From Zunongwangia atlantica 22II14-10F7 (GTDB lineage Bacteria > Bacteroidota > Bacteroidia > Flavobacteriales > Flavobacteriaceae), in the NCBI RefSeq assembly GCF_002094855.1, contig NZ_ARYN01000007.1, forward strand, positions 62,001 through 126,000: DNA of 64,000 nt, read 5' to 3'. The translations under genes were made by a program, and so were the position numbers. Shown piece by piece: positions 39,720 through 48,284 of this stretch; the first letter of the stretch is position 1; every line of letters begins with the position of its first letter. The notes below the pieces were generated by a model. It had not been told where the DNA came from. It ran no database searches and was given only the letters and a program-made list of their open reading frames with translations.

Positions 39720-39727
39720 TATATTTG
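39720..39727 (+). promoter_or_regulatory. Candidate -7 element of the guanidino-hydrolase operon
   Basis: TATATTTG matches TANNTTTG and lies 15 nt before the ATG at 39743. The expected -33 position falls in the gltA terminator and does not read TTTG, so the evidence is partial. Confidence 0.4.
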
Positions 39728-39742
39728 GAAAAATTTTTAGTG

Positions 39743-40654
39743 ATGCACTTAAAGATCAATAATGAAACTTCTAGGCTTAGAGCAGTTGTTTTAGGTACCG
39801 CTAAAAGTAACGGTGGAGCGCCCGAACTTGATGAAGCTTACGATCCAAAATCTATAGAGCATATCAAAGCTGGTACATACCCGCAAGAAGAAGATATGGT
39901 AAAAGAGATGGAAGCGGTAGCAAATGTTTTGAAGAAATATGATGTAGAAGTTTTTCGTCCCCAGATTATCGAAAATTACAACCAGATTTTTACTCGAGAT
40001 ATCGCCTTTGTGATCGAAGATAAATTTGTAAAAGCAAACATTCTTCCAGATCGCGAAAAAGAGATCAAAGCGATTCAGCATGTGATCGACCAGATTGCTC
40101 CAGAGAAAATCGTAAAACTTCCAGAAGAGGCGCATATCGAAGGAGGTGATGTAATGCCTTTTGGCGATTACATTTTGGTTGGAACTTATAGTGGCGATGA
40201 TTATCCAGATTATATTACGGCCAGGACAAATACACAGGCTGTAAAAGCACTTCAGGAATTATTTCCGAAAAAAAAGGTAGTTTCCTTCAATCTTAAAAAG
40301 AGCAATGTAGATCCAAAAGAAAACGCACTTCATTTGGATTGTTGCTTTCAGCCGGTAGGAAAAGACAAGGCTATTATTTACAAAGGTGGCTTTTTGGATT
40401 CTAAAGAATATCAATGGCTGGTTAACCTGTTTGGTGAAAAAAACATCTTCGAAATTACCAAAGATGAGATGTATAATATGAATTCGAACATATTTTCTAT
40501 TTCTGAAAATGTGGTTATTTCCGAAGAAAAATTTAAACGTTTAAATGATTGGCTTCGTTCTCATGGAATTACCGTAGAAGAAGTTCCTTACTCTCAAATC
40601 GCAAAGCAGGAAGGTTTATTGCGTTGTTCAACTTTACCCTTAATTAGAGATTAA
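39743..40654 (+). CDS. Arginine deiminase / DDAH-like hydrolase
   Basis: I place the start at 39743 (MHLKINNETSRLRAV), giving 303 residues; an earlier in-frame ATG at 39707 lies inside the gltA terminator. The protein has the guanidine-modifying alpha/beta-propeller fold. Key residues visible are EGGD at 133-136, His197 in ALHLDCC and the probable nucleophile Cys295 in LLRCSTLPL. Such enzymes hydrolyse arginine or a substituted arginine to citrulline. Which substrate is used here cannot be read from sequence. The gene is 1 bp upstream of a second enzyme of the same superfamily. Confidence 0.85.
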   Translation: MHLKINNETSRLRAVVLGTAKSNGGAPELDEAYDPKSIEHIKAGTYPQEEDMVKEMEAVANVLKKYDVEVFRPQIIENYNQIFTRDIAFVIEDKFVKANILPDREKEIKAIQHVIDQIAPEKIVKLPEEAHIEGGDVMPFGDYILVGTYSGDDYPDYITARTNTQAVKALQELFPKKKVVSFNLKKSNVDPKENALHLDCCFQPVGKDKAIIYKGGFLDSKEYQWLVNLFGEKNIFEITKDEMYNMNSNIFSISENVVISEEKFKRLNDWLRSHGITVEEVPYSQIAKQEGLLRCSTLPLIRD

Positions 40655-40655
40655 A

Positions 40656-41582
40656 ATGAAACAGATTACAGATACCGTTTTAATGGTGCGTCCAGTAGCT
40701 TTTAGAATGAATGAAGAGACGGCGGTAAATAATTATTTTCAGAAAAACCTAAAAGGGAAAGATGTAAATACAGAAGCGAAGGCCGAGTTTGATGCTTTTG
40801 TAGCTAAACTGAAAAGTGTTGGGGTAAAGGTCGTAGTTGTAGATGATGTTGCTGAAGACAATACGCCAGATTCCATTTTCCCGAATAACTGGGTATCTTT
40901 TCATGAAAATGGAGAGATCGCATTGTATCCTATGTTTGCTGAAAATCGACGAAAGGAGCGTCGATTAGATTATTTTGCGAATCTTGAAGAAGAAGGCTTT
41001 AAAATCACCAATATCGTCGATTATACTTCTGCAGAAGATGATGATATTTTTCTTGAAGGTACAGGAAGTTTAATCTTAGATCGTGAAAACGAAAAAGCTT
41101 ATTGTGCATTATCACCAAGAGCTGATGAGGATCTTTTGATCGAATTTTGTGAAGATTTTGAATTTACTCCGGTAATTTTTAATGCGTATCAAACAGTAGA
41201 AGGGAAGCGAAAGCAAATTTATCACACTAACGTGATGATGTGTGTTGCTGAAGAGTTTGCTGTAATTTGTCTGGATTCTATAGATGATGCGAAAGAACGT
41301 AAAAATGTGCTGAAGCATTTAAAGCAGGATCATAAAGAATTGATAGTTATTTCTGAAGAGCAAATGCATCAATTCGCAGGGAATATGCTGCAGGTTCGTG
41401 GTGCTTTTGATAAAAAGTATTTGGTAATGAGCGAGCGTGCTCACCAAAGTTTAACGCCAGATCAGGTAGCGAAGATCGAAAAGTATTCAGAGATTTTAAG
41501 TAGTGATCTTAACGTGATCGAAACCTGTGGTGGCGGTAGTGCAAGATGTATGCTTGCTGAGGTTTTCTTGCCAAAATCATAG
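40656..41582 (+). CDS. ctlX: CtlX-like citrulline/guanidino hydrolase
   Basis: This 308-residue protein belongs to the amidinotransferase-fold group named CtlX after a Francisella citrulline ureidase. The motifs are PDSIFPNNW (71-79), EGTG (134-137), catalytic-type His190 in YHTNV, and Cys298 in GSARCML near the end. If it acts on citrulline, it would follow logically on the product of the arginine deiminase-like enzyme encoded 1 bp upstream, yielding ornithine, ammonia and CO2. That pathway is an inference. Its stop overlaps that of the convergent BCCT gene by 6 bp. Confidence 0.82.
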   Translation: MKQITDTVLMVRPVAFRMNEETAVNNYFQKNLKGKDVNTEAKAEFDAFVAKLKSVGVKVVVVDDVAEDNTPDSIFPNNWVSFHENGEIALYPMFAENRRKERRLDYFANLEEEGFKITNIVDYTSAEDDDIFLEGTGSLILDRENEKAYCALSPRADEDLLIEFCEDFEFTPVIFNAYQTVEGKRKQIYHTNVMMCVAEEFAVICLDSIDDAKERKNVLKHLKQDHKELIVISEEQMHQFAGNMLQVRGAFDKKYLVMSERAHQSLTPDQVAKIEKYSEILSSDLNVIETCGGGSARCMLAEVFLPKS

Positions 41583-43103
41583 TCTTTTCTTTCGAATTTC
41601 GATAACGAATAGAAGCATCATTATTGCCGTGAAAACGGCAAAGGGGAGTGAACCAATGATCAGGAATTTTTGCATGGCGTCTAAAACGTCGTTTTCTGGT
41701 TTTACATTTCCCAATAGAATAATAGCTTCAGAAAAAATAAGAATCAATACCGCCCAAACCAGGCGGTATTTCTTTTTAGGATTTTCATTGCCTTTATCGC
41801 TAAACATACTTAACACATAGATAGCCGAATCTACCGAGGTCACCAAAAAGCTAATCAGCAATAGAACGGTCACGATATTTGTAATATTAGAAAGCGGAAA
41901 ATATTCGAGGAAATTAAAGATCGACGTAAACACGTTGCTGAACTCTCCATCGTAACTCGGCATATTTTCAATAAGATGAAATGAAGAGCCACCAAAAACA
42001 CTAAACCATAAAAAGCTTCCTAGAGAAGGCAGGATTAAAACGCCCAATATCATCTCACGTATTGTACGCCCTTGTGAGATTCTTGCAATAAAAATTCCGG
42101 TGAAGGGTGCCCAGGCCAGCCAAAATGCCCAGTAATAATATGTCCAGTCGGTTAAAAATTGTTTTCCGGGATTAAAATCGCCAATAGCTAAACTCAGCTG
42201 AAAAAAGTCTTTGATGTAATACCAGGTTGCCGTTAAAAATTGCTCTAAAATTTCAACAATATCGGCTTGTAGAAAAACAAAGATCAATAACGCAATAGTG
42301 CTGTAAATATTCCAGTTTGAAATTCGCTTAATTCCTTTTTCTACGCCCGCGTAAGCTGAAAAAAATGCAAGTAAACAGATTAGAAAAACTAACGCTATGA
42401 CAATCCAAAGAGTTCCGGGATCTTTTGTGGTAAGATGACTAATACCACCCTCAATTTGCGTAGTTCCAAGTCCAATAGCAGCAACCAAACCAAAAACTGT
42501 GGTCAAAATCGTTAAAAGATCGATGCTTTGAGGAATTCCTTTTATTTTTTTAAGCTGAGGTAAACTGCCGCCGAGTAGAATATTGTTTTTTCGAACAAAT
42601 AAAGAATAGCCAATAAAAAGAGCGAATATCCCATAGAACGCCCAGGCTGTAAATCCCCATTGATAGAAAGTAAATTCTAAAGCAATAATATCATTAGAAT
42701 AACCAGTTTTTAATGGCGGATTTTGATACATATAAACCGGTTCCTGTACCGCCCGCAGTAAAATCCCTGCACCCATCCCCGCGCTATAAAGCATCGCGAT
42801 CCATGATAGTCGGTCGAATTGCGGTGGAGAATTCCCTAAACGGATTCTTCCGTATTTCGAAAAGGCAATTATTAAAAGAAAAAGCACACAGGCTAAGCCC
42901 AACCATAAGTAAAACTCACCAAAAAATTCTCGTACCCAAATCGAAGCAGTGTCGATAAACGAGTAAAATTCCGCAGTAAAAGAAAAAATAAATACCGAAA
43001 AAATAAACAATATCAACCCGGCGCAATAAAACAGCGGATTGTTTTTGATTTCAGTATTAAACTTTTTAAAGTTAATTAGCGAGTTGTTTTTCAGATTTGG
43101 CAT
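41577..43103 (-). CDS. BCCT-family betaine/choline/carnitine transporter
   Basis: This 508-residue protein has 12 predicted transmembrane helices. The glycine-rich GMGAGILLRAVQEPV and the BCCT signature around FLTDWTYYYWAFWLAWAPF are clear. Such carriers import quaternary ammonium compounds such as glycine betaine or choline for osmoprotection or catabolism. The first substrate-site segment is LLRAVQEP where many relatives have LFWGVAEP, so the ligand could differ. It starts 32 bp inside the preceding SDR gene, which suggests cotranscription and coupled translation. It has no long hydrophilic C-terminal tail of the osmosensing kind. Confidence 0.9.
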   Translation of the reverse strand: MPNLKNNSLINFKKFNTEIKNNPLFYCAGLILFIFSVFIFSFTAEFYSFIDTASIWVREFFGEFYLWLGLACVLFLLIIAFSKYGRIRLGNSPPQFDRLSWIAMLYSAGMGAGILLRAVQEPVYMYQNPPLKTGYSNDIIALEFTFYQWGFTAWAFYGIFALFIGYSLFVRKNNILLGGSLPQLKKIKGIPQSIDLLTILTTVFGLVAAIGLGTTQIEGGISHLTTKDPGTLWIVIALVFLICLLAFFSAYAGVEKGIKRISNWNIYSTIALLIFVFLQADIVEILEQFLTATWYYIKDFFQLSLAIGDFNPGKQFLTDWTYYYWAFWLAWAPFTGIFIARISQGRTIREMILGVLILPSLGSFLWFSVFGGSSFHLIENMPSYDGEFSNVFTSIFNFLEYFPLSNITNIVTVLLLISFLVTSVDSAIYVLSMFSDKGNENPKKKYRLVWAVLILIFSEAIILLGNVKPENDVLDAMQKFLIIGSLPFAVFTAIMMLLFVIEIRKKRL

Positions 43104-44517
43104 TGGCGATCTTCGTGATCATTCCATCAAAGATAAAATAATGAAATGGATACATCGAATACCAGTACATTCTTCCCAACAAACCTTTAGGTCTAAAAGT
43201 TGCTGTTTGGTGAATTATGTTATCTTCATCAATACAAAATTCTAACCAGGCTTCGCCAGGAACTTTCATTTCAGCAAACAGAAGTAATCGCTTTTCTTCC
43301 TTATCAGCTAAAAGAACGCGCCAAAAATCTAAAGAATCTCCGGGAGCAAGTTCTGTAGGATGCGTACGACCGCGACGCAAACCAACTCCGCCTGCAACTT
43401 TATCCAGGTAGCCTCTAATTTTCCAAAGCCAGTTTCCGTAATACCACCCATTAAGTCCGCCGATAGACCAAATTCGTTTCAAAGCCTCTTCAGAATTATC
43501 GGTTTTCTTTTGTTGCTTGTCTAAAAGACAACCATAGGTAGGGACTTTTATGTATTTGTTAAGCTCTTTTTTAAATCGCCCACTGCTTAATGAATCTTTC
43601 CAGCTTGAAATTACCTGATTTTGTTCAATTTTATAGAAGGCCATTTCTATAGCTTCTCTATAAGAAATGGTTTCAATATTTAAGATTCTTGCCAATTTAT
43701 CATCACGAGCGATAACTTCAACCTCCATGCTATCCACAAGATTTTGCGCTAACTTGTAAGATGTTGAGGTTACAAAATACAACCAGTACGAAGAAAGTTT
43801 TGGAGACATTACCGGTACACTCAAAATCCAAATTTTAAGTCCGCGTACTTCAGCATATTTCTCCATCATTTCCTGGTAGGTTAAAATATCTGGACCACCA
43901 ATATCAAATGACTGGTCATAACATTCTTCATGACCAATTACTCCGGTTAAAAACTTGATCACATCTCTAATAGCTGTAGGCTGACATTTTGTGCGCACCC
44001 ACTGCGGAGTTACCATTACCGGTAACTTTTCGCATAAATCCCGAATAATTTCGAAAGAAGAACTTCCAGAACCAACAATAATGGCAGCACGTAAAACAGT
44101 AAGATGAAAATCACCTTTATAGAGTATATCTTCAACCGCTTTACGAGATTTTAAATGCTTGGAAAGTTTATCCTGATTTACCATTCCGCTTAGGTAAATT
44201 ACCTGTTTAACGCTGGTTTGGCTCATTAGTTTATTAAAGTTTTTGGCGGCTTCAGCTTCTTGACTGTCAAAATCTTTGTTATTCCCACTCATCGAATGGA
44301 TCAGGTAATATGCAATATCGATATTCTTGATTTTTTCAGGAGTTTCTGAATCTTCTAAAAAATCAATTTCAACGATCTCTACCTGGTCGATCAATTCTTT
44401 GCTAGAAAACCTGTTCTTGTTGCGAACGGCACAAATTACTTCGTGTCCCTGTTCAATAAGTTCAGGCAGCAATCGCATTCCTATATAACCATTGGCACCG
44501 GTAAGTAAGATTCGCAT
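43072..44517 (-). CDS. SDR-family nucleoside-diphosphate-sugar epimerase-like protein with DUF2867
   Basis: This 481-residue protein has an extended short-chain-dehydrogenase Rossmann domain at the N terminus. The NAD(P) motif is TGANGYIG (residues 6-13), and a YLIHSMSG region lies in the place of the usual Tyr-XXX-Lys. From about residue 330 comes a DUF2867 domain with the tryptophan- and glycine-rich block IWSIGGLNGWYYGNWLW. This two-domain arrangement is common in bacteria but uncharacterised; a redox or sugar-nucleotide substrate is not known. Its 3' end overlaps the BCCT gene by 32 bp. Confidence 0.85.
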   Translation of the reverse strand: MRILLTGANGYIGMRLLPELIEQGHEVICAVRNKNRFSSKELIDQVEIVEIDFLEDSETPEKIKNIDIAYYLIHSMSGNNKDFDSQEAEAAKNFNKLMSQTSVKQVIYLSGMVNQDKLSKHLKSRKAVEDILYKGDFHLTVLRAAIIVGSGSSSFEIIRDLCEKLPVMVTPQWVRTKCQPTAIRDVIKFLTGVIGHEECYDQSFDIGGPDILTYQEMMEKYAEVRGLKIWILSVPVMSPKLSSYWLYFVTSTSYKLAQNLVDSMEVEVIARDDKLARILNIETISYREAIEMAFYKIEQNQVISSWKDSLSSGRFKKELNKYIKVPTYGCLLDKQQKKTDNSEEALKRIWSIGGLNGWYYGNWLWKIRGYLDKVAGGVGLRRGRTHPTELAPGDSLDFWRVLLADKEEKRLLLFAEMKVPGEAWLEFCIDEDNIIHQTATFRPKGLLGRMYWYSMYPFHYFIFDGMITKIANAKSEKQLAN

Positions 44518-44602
44518 AAAATATGGACGCTTTTAAATATTATTCTTCTCAAATTAGTATTTTAATTACTACCTTACCTTAGGATTAATAAAACTTTATA
44601 AA

Positions 44603-44806
44603 ATGAATAACGTCCTGAAAATCTCACTTTTAGTTATTGGGATAGGATTGGTTGGATATGGTTTATATACCTTAATTTCTCCGGAAGTTTCTTTAGAAGC
44701 CGGACCTATTACGGTTGAAGCGCAAGGCGATAATACCCAATCTTATGCGATGATGGGATTTGGATTGCTGGCGCTTATTGCTGGTCTTGCTTTTGGAAAG
44801 CGTTAA
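44603..44806 (+). CDS. Small two-helix membrane protein (DUF3185-like)
   Basis: This 67-residue protein has two hydrophobic helices (residues 5-27 and 46-64) separated by an extracytoplasmic loop of acidic and polar residues, and ends in a short basic tail (FGKR). It resembles the DUF3185 family. No function is known. It is encoded divergently from the SDR gene and ends 6 bp before the stop of convergent marC. Confidence 0.7.
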   Translation: MNNVLKISLLVIGIGLVGYGLYTLISPEVSLEAGPITVEAQGDNTQSYAMMGFGLLALIAGLAFGKR

Positions 44807-44812
44807 ACAAAA

Positions 44813-45448
44813 TTAATTATTGCTGAAGGTAATTCCCAGAACCGTCATTACTGAAGAGCTTATATATTCTATCCCGATCGCAATTACTATAAATCCTATA
44901 ATTCTTGAAATCGCGTTTATTCCTGAAGCGCCTAGATATTTAGCGATATAGTGTGCACTTTTCAGCATTAAAAAAGTTGAAAGACATACGGCGAAAATCG
45001 CTAAAATCGTGATCAGTTTTTCAGAAGTTAAACTGTAATCCTCATACATCCCGATTAAAAGAGAAATCGAGCCCGGCCCAGCAAGCATTGGGATCGCAAG
45101 CGGAGTTAAAGAAATACCTTCACGTTGGTGCGCATCATCTTTCACACGTTCATTCATTCCTTTGTGTTTGGAAAACGACCCGGTAAGCAATGCAAATCCA
45201 GAAGTTACGATAATTAAGCCGCCGGCGATACGCAAAGATTCGATACTTATCCCGAAGAATTGTAAAATATACCTACCGCTAAAAAAGCAGATCGTAAGAA
45301 TTACAAAAATATTGATTGCCGTAAGCAGTGAAGTCTTGGAGCGTTCTTTTGCGGTGTCTTCGGTAGTTAATCCTACGAAAATAGGAATAGTGCCAAGCGG
45401 ATTGATCACCGAAAATAAAGCCGCAAAAACATAGATAAACAGATCCAT
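44813..45448 (-). CDS. MarC-family integral membrane protein
   Basis: This 211-residue protein has six transmembrane helices. The family sequences VINPLGTIPIFVGLT near the N terminus and PLAIPMLAGPGSISLLIGM near residue 117 are conserved. MarC proteins were once linked to multiple antibiotic resistance, but that role was not confirmed and their substrate is unknown. It is convergent with the DUF3185-like gene, with 6 bp between the stops. Confidence 0.92.
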   Translation of the reverse strand: MDLFIYVFAALFSVINPLGTIPIFVGLTTEDTAKERSKTSLLTAINIFVILTICFFSGRYILQFFGISIESLRIAGGLIIVTSGFALLTGSFSKHKGMNERVKDDAHQREGISLTPLAIPMLAGPGSISLLIGMYEDYSLTSEKLITILAIFAVCLSTFLMLKSAHYIAKYLGASGINAISRIIGFIVIAIGIEYISSSVMTVLGITFSNN

Positions 45449-45615
45449 AATTTTTTCGGCAAATATGCGCCAAGTGCAATCTCTGGATATTAAATAAAAA
45501 TTAGCCTTAGATTATCAAAAATCGATATTTAAAGCGGCAATGTTAAGTGAGTTTCAAGAGACAATAATCAGTAAACAATTATCAATTCGCCGTCTTTGCA
45601 TTATTTAAATCTAAC

Positions 45616-46041
45616 TTATAGATCTTCGATACGAGTAGGAGCATTCTGGCCTCTATAATCGATTAGTTTTTTAAAGAAATCATGCACATTTTGATCTTTA
45701 GCTTCTACTTTAATAAAATAATTGTCACGATAAATCGAATATTCCTGGGCTTTACCTTTATAAATTTTTAATTTCCAAAAAGGAATCACCAAAGCATAAG
45801 TTTCTAACAGGGATCTAAATCTTACGATAATTCCGTTAGGTCTAATTTCGATATTGCAGGTATTTCGGTTGTTATCTAAGACCAGTAAATTATGGATGTC
45901 TATGCTAACCGATGTGATTATTAAGCGTGGCGATCCACTACCTTTCAATTTAAATCGATCTACAAGAGTTAGGGTTTTACCAACTTCACGATCGATCTTC
46001 TCTTTAATGTCTGGATTATTATAAGAAACATTCAGTAGCAT
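45616..46041 (-). CDS. Conserved hypothetical protein
   Basis: This 141-residue soluble protein has no signal peptide or membrane helix. It looks like alternating beta strands (PRLIITSVSIDIHNLLVLD and NGIIVRFRSLLETYALVIPF) with a C-terminal helix (VHDFFKKLIDYR). The pattern could fit a PH-like or DUF-type sandwich, but I cannot name a family. It lies between marC and the divergent argS and has no obvious partner. Confidence 0.65.
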   Translation of the reverse strand: MLLNVSYNNPDIKEKIDREVGKTLTLVDRFKLKGSGSPRLIITSVSIDIHNLLVLDNNRNTCNIEIRPNGIIVRFRSLLETYALVIPFWKLKIYKGKAQEYSIYRDNYFIKVEAKDQNVHDFFKKLIDYRGQNAPTRIEDL

Positions 46042-46068
46042 TTTTTTCTTTTAAGATAAGAAACTTCC

Positions 46069-46084
46069 GGCAGTTAGCAGTTAA
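46069..46084 (+). repeat. Short CAGTTAGCAGTTA-type repeat
   Basis: GGCAGTTAGCAGTTAA resembles the repeats that flank the four-helix-bundle gene near 49.6-50.1 kb. It may be an isolated remnant of the same kind of element, though the match is short. Confidence 0.3.
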
Positions 46085-46123
46085 TTACCTCTGTTTGATT
46101 CAAATTAAAGGATTTGCAATACA

Positions 46124-46140
46124 AGCTTTAGCTTAAAGCT
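46124..46140. repeat. Inverted repeat in the argS promoter region
   Basis: AGCTTTA and TAAAGCT flank GCT in a perfect 7-3-7 arrangement covering the expected -33 position of the argS promoter. It could be an operator. Confidence 0.4.
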
Positions 46141-46158
46141 CAATTTCTGTTATCTTTG
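46127..46158 (+). promoter_or_regulatory. Promoter of argS
   Basis: TATCTTTG (46151-46158), followed by CAG, is a perfect TANNTTTG core. TTTA at 46127-46130 is a near match to the -33 TTTG, with 20 nt between. The start should lie near 46164, giving a leader of about 135 nt. Confidence 0.65.
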
Positions 46159-46299
46159 CAGCGTTTTTATAAGCTACTTTGGTTATTCTCTTAGTGGTTT
46201 TAAGAAACAAGGAAGTTTAAATGTTTTCGATTATTGTTGATATTGGAGCTTTCAGGCTTAAAATTTTAATCTCACTAAGTGAGTGAAAAACAAGAAATA

Positions 46300-48078
46300 A
46301 TGAATATTCAGGAAATGCTAACTGCCTACGTAAAAGACGCAGTGCAAAATATTTACGATGTAACTCTGGAAACGGTAGAATTTCAGCCAACAAGAAAAGA
46401 TTTTGAGGGCGATATTACTGTGGTTTGTTTCCCAATGTTAAGACAGGTAAAAACCAATCCCGTAAAACTTGGCGAAGAAATAGGGAATTACCTGCAGGAA
46501 CACGTAACTATTGTTAACCGCTTTAATGTGGTAAAAGGATTTTTGAATATCGTTCTTAACGATGCCTATTACCTTGATTTTTTCAATGAGATTAAGAATG
46601 ATGTAGATTATGGTTTTGTAAAAGATGTAGAAGATGCCAGAAAGATCATGGTAGAATATTCATCTCCAAACACTAATAAACCACTTCATCTAGGCCATAT
46701 TCGTAATAATTTATTAGGATTTTCAGTTGCTGAAATTTTAGAAGCTGCCGGTAATAAAGTCTATAAAACACAGATTATTAACGACCGTGGAATCCATATC
46801 TGTAAATCGATGCTGGCATGGCAACGTTTTGGAAATGGCGAAACACCAGAATCTACCGGGTTAAAAGGAGATAAGCTGGTTGGTAATTATTATGTGAAGT
46901 TCGACCAGGAATATAAAAAGGAAATAGAACAGTTAATTGCTGAAGGTAAAACCGAAAAAGAGGCAAAAGCTGAAGCACCCATTTTATTAGAAGCTAAGAA
47001 AATGCTTCGTAAGTGGGAAGCTGGGGATAAAGATGTTGTAGAACTTTGGAAAACCATGAACCAATGGGTTTACGATGGTTTTGAAGAAACTTATAAAGCA
47101 CTTGGCGTAGATTTCGATAAGAATTATTACGAAAGTGACACGTATCTTTTAGGAAAAGATGTAGTAAATAAAGGTCTGGAAAACGGCGTTTTTTATAGAA
47201 AAGAAGATGGTAGCGTTTGGATCGATCTAACCGATGAAGGTTTAGATGAAAAGATCGTTTTGCGTAGTGATGGTACTGCGGTTTATATGACCCAGGATAT
47301 TGGTACCGCAATTCAGCGTGTAGAAGATTTTGCTATTAACGGAATGGTTTATACCGTTGGTAACGAGCAGGATTATCATTTTAAAGTTTTATTCTTAATT
47401 CTGAAAAAGCTAGGCTTTGCCTGGGCAGAATATTTATATCATTTAAGCTACGGAATGGTTGATCTTCCTAGCGGAAAAATGAAAAGTAGGGAAGGTACTG
47501 TGGTTGATGCTGATGATCTAATCCAGGAAATGACTGAAACTGCCAGAACTATTTCTGAAGAATTAGGAAAATTAGATGGTTTAAGTGAAGAAGAAAAAGA
47601 AGAGCTTTACCGAATGATCGGTTTAGGAGCACTTAAATACTATATTTTAAAAGTAGATCCTAAAAAACGAATCTTATTTAATCCTGAAGAATCTGTAGAT
47701 TTTCAGGGAAATACTGGTCCGTTTATTCAATATACACACGCCAGAATTCAGTCGATCTTAAGAAAAGCCGATTTTGAATACGAATCTCAGCTGGTAAGCG
47801 AGTATGAACTTCAGGATAAAGAAAAAGAGCTTATCAAGCAAATTCAGCTATATCCAGAAACGATTCAATTGGCGGCAGAAAATCATAGTCCGGCGCTAAT
47901 TGCCAATTATACTTACGATTTGGTAAAAGAATTTAATTCATTTTATCAAAATGTCTCGATTCTTGGAGCCGAAAAGGATATGGAAAGACAATTAAGAACA
48001 CAACTTTCTAAGGTGGTTGCCAATATCATTAAAAGTTCGTTTGGTTTATTAGGAATCCAGGTTCCTGATAGAATGTAA
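46300..48078 (+). CDS. argS: Arginyl-tRNA synthetase
   Basis: This class I aminoacyl-tRNA synthetase charges tRNA-Arg. I choose the ATG at 46300 (MNIQEMLTAYVK), which gives 592 residues and matches the family's N-terminal tRNA-binding domain. A GTG 21 bp upstream is possible but adds only a charged heptapeptide. The HIGH-type motif is HLGH (130-133), in PNTNKPLHLGHIRNN. The KMSKS region reads GKMKSREGTVV, the reduced form usual for ArgRS. The C-terminal DALR anticodon-binding domain is intact. A long leader and a palindrome overlap its promoter. Confidence 0.98.
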   Translation: MNIQEMLTAYVKDAVQNIYDVTLETVEFQPTRKDFEGDITVVCFPMLRQVKTNPVKLGEEIGNYLQEHVTIVNRFNVVKGFLNIVLNDAYYLDFFNEIKNDVDYGFVKDVEDARKIMVEYSSPNTNKPLHLGHIRNNLLGFSVAEILEAAGNKVYKTQIINDRGIHICKSMLAWQRFGNGETPESTGLKGDKLVGNYYVKFDQEYKKEIEQLIAEGKTEKEAKAEAPILLEAKKMLRKWEAGDKDVVELWKTMNQWVYDGFEETYKALGVDFDKNYYESDTYLLGKDVVNKGLENGVFYRKEDGSVWIDLTDEGLDEKIVLRSDGTAVYMTQDIGTAIQRVEDFAINGMVYTVGNEQDYHFKVLFLILKKLGFAWAEYLYHLSYGMVDLPSGKMKSREGTVVDADDLIQEMTETARTISEELGKLDGLSEEEKEELYRMIGLGALKYYILKVDPKKRILFNPEESVDFQGNTGPFIQYTHARIQSILRKADFEYESQLVSEYELQDKEKELIKQIQLYPETIQLAAENHSPALIANYTYDLVKEFNSFYQNVSILGAEKDMERQLRTQLSKVVANIIKSSFGLLGIQVPDRM

Positions 48079-48102
48079 ATCGAAATTTTAAAAATAGAAC
48101 CA

Positions 48103-48146
48103 AAAAAACAAGGGCTGAAATTGTACAATTTCAGCCCTTGTTTTTT
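48103..48146. terminator. Bidirectional terminator after argS
   Basis: The two 22-nt halves (48103-48124 and 48125-48146) are perfect reverse complements, including A and T tracts at the ends. A 20-bp stem with a GTAC loop is possible on either strand. Confidence 0.9.
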
Positions 48147-48206
48147 ATAATTTTTTGAAAGTTCTGGATAAAATCGATTCTTAAGCAATTAGTGAGGATA
48201 AAAAAC

Positions 48207-48237
48207 TTTTCACTTCACTACCAAATCATTAAATTTG
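48207..48237 (+). promoter_or_regulatory. Promoter of ffh
   Basis: TAAATTTG (48230-48237), followed by CAA, matches TANNTTTG. TTTT at 48207-48210 is a near -33 element at 19 nt. The ffh ATG is 48 nt downstream. Confidence 0.6.
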
Positions 48238-48284
48238 CAAACCCGTTATCACAATGGCGGAAATCTTAAACTACAGGAAAGCAT

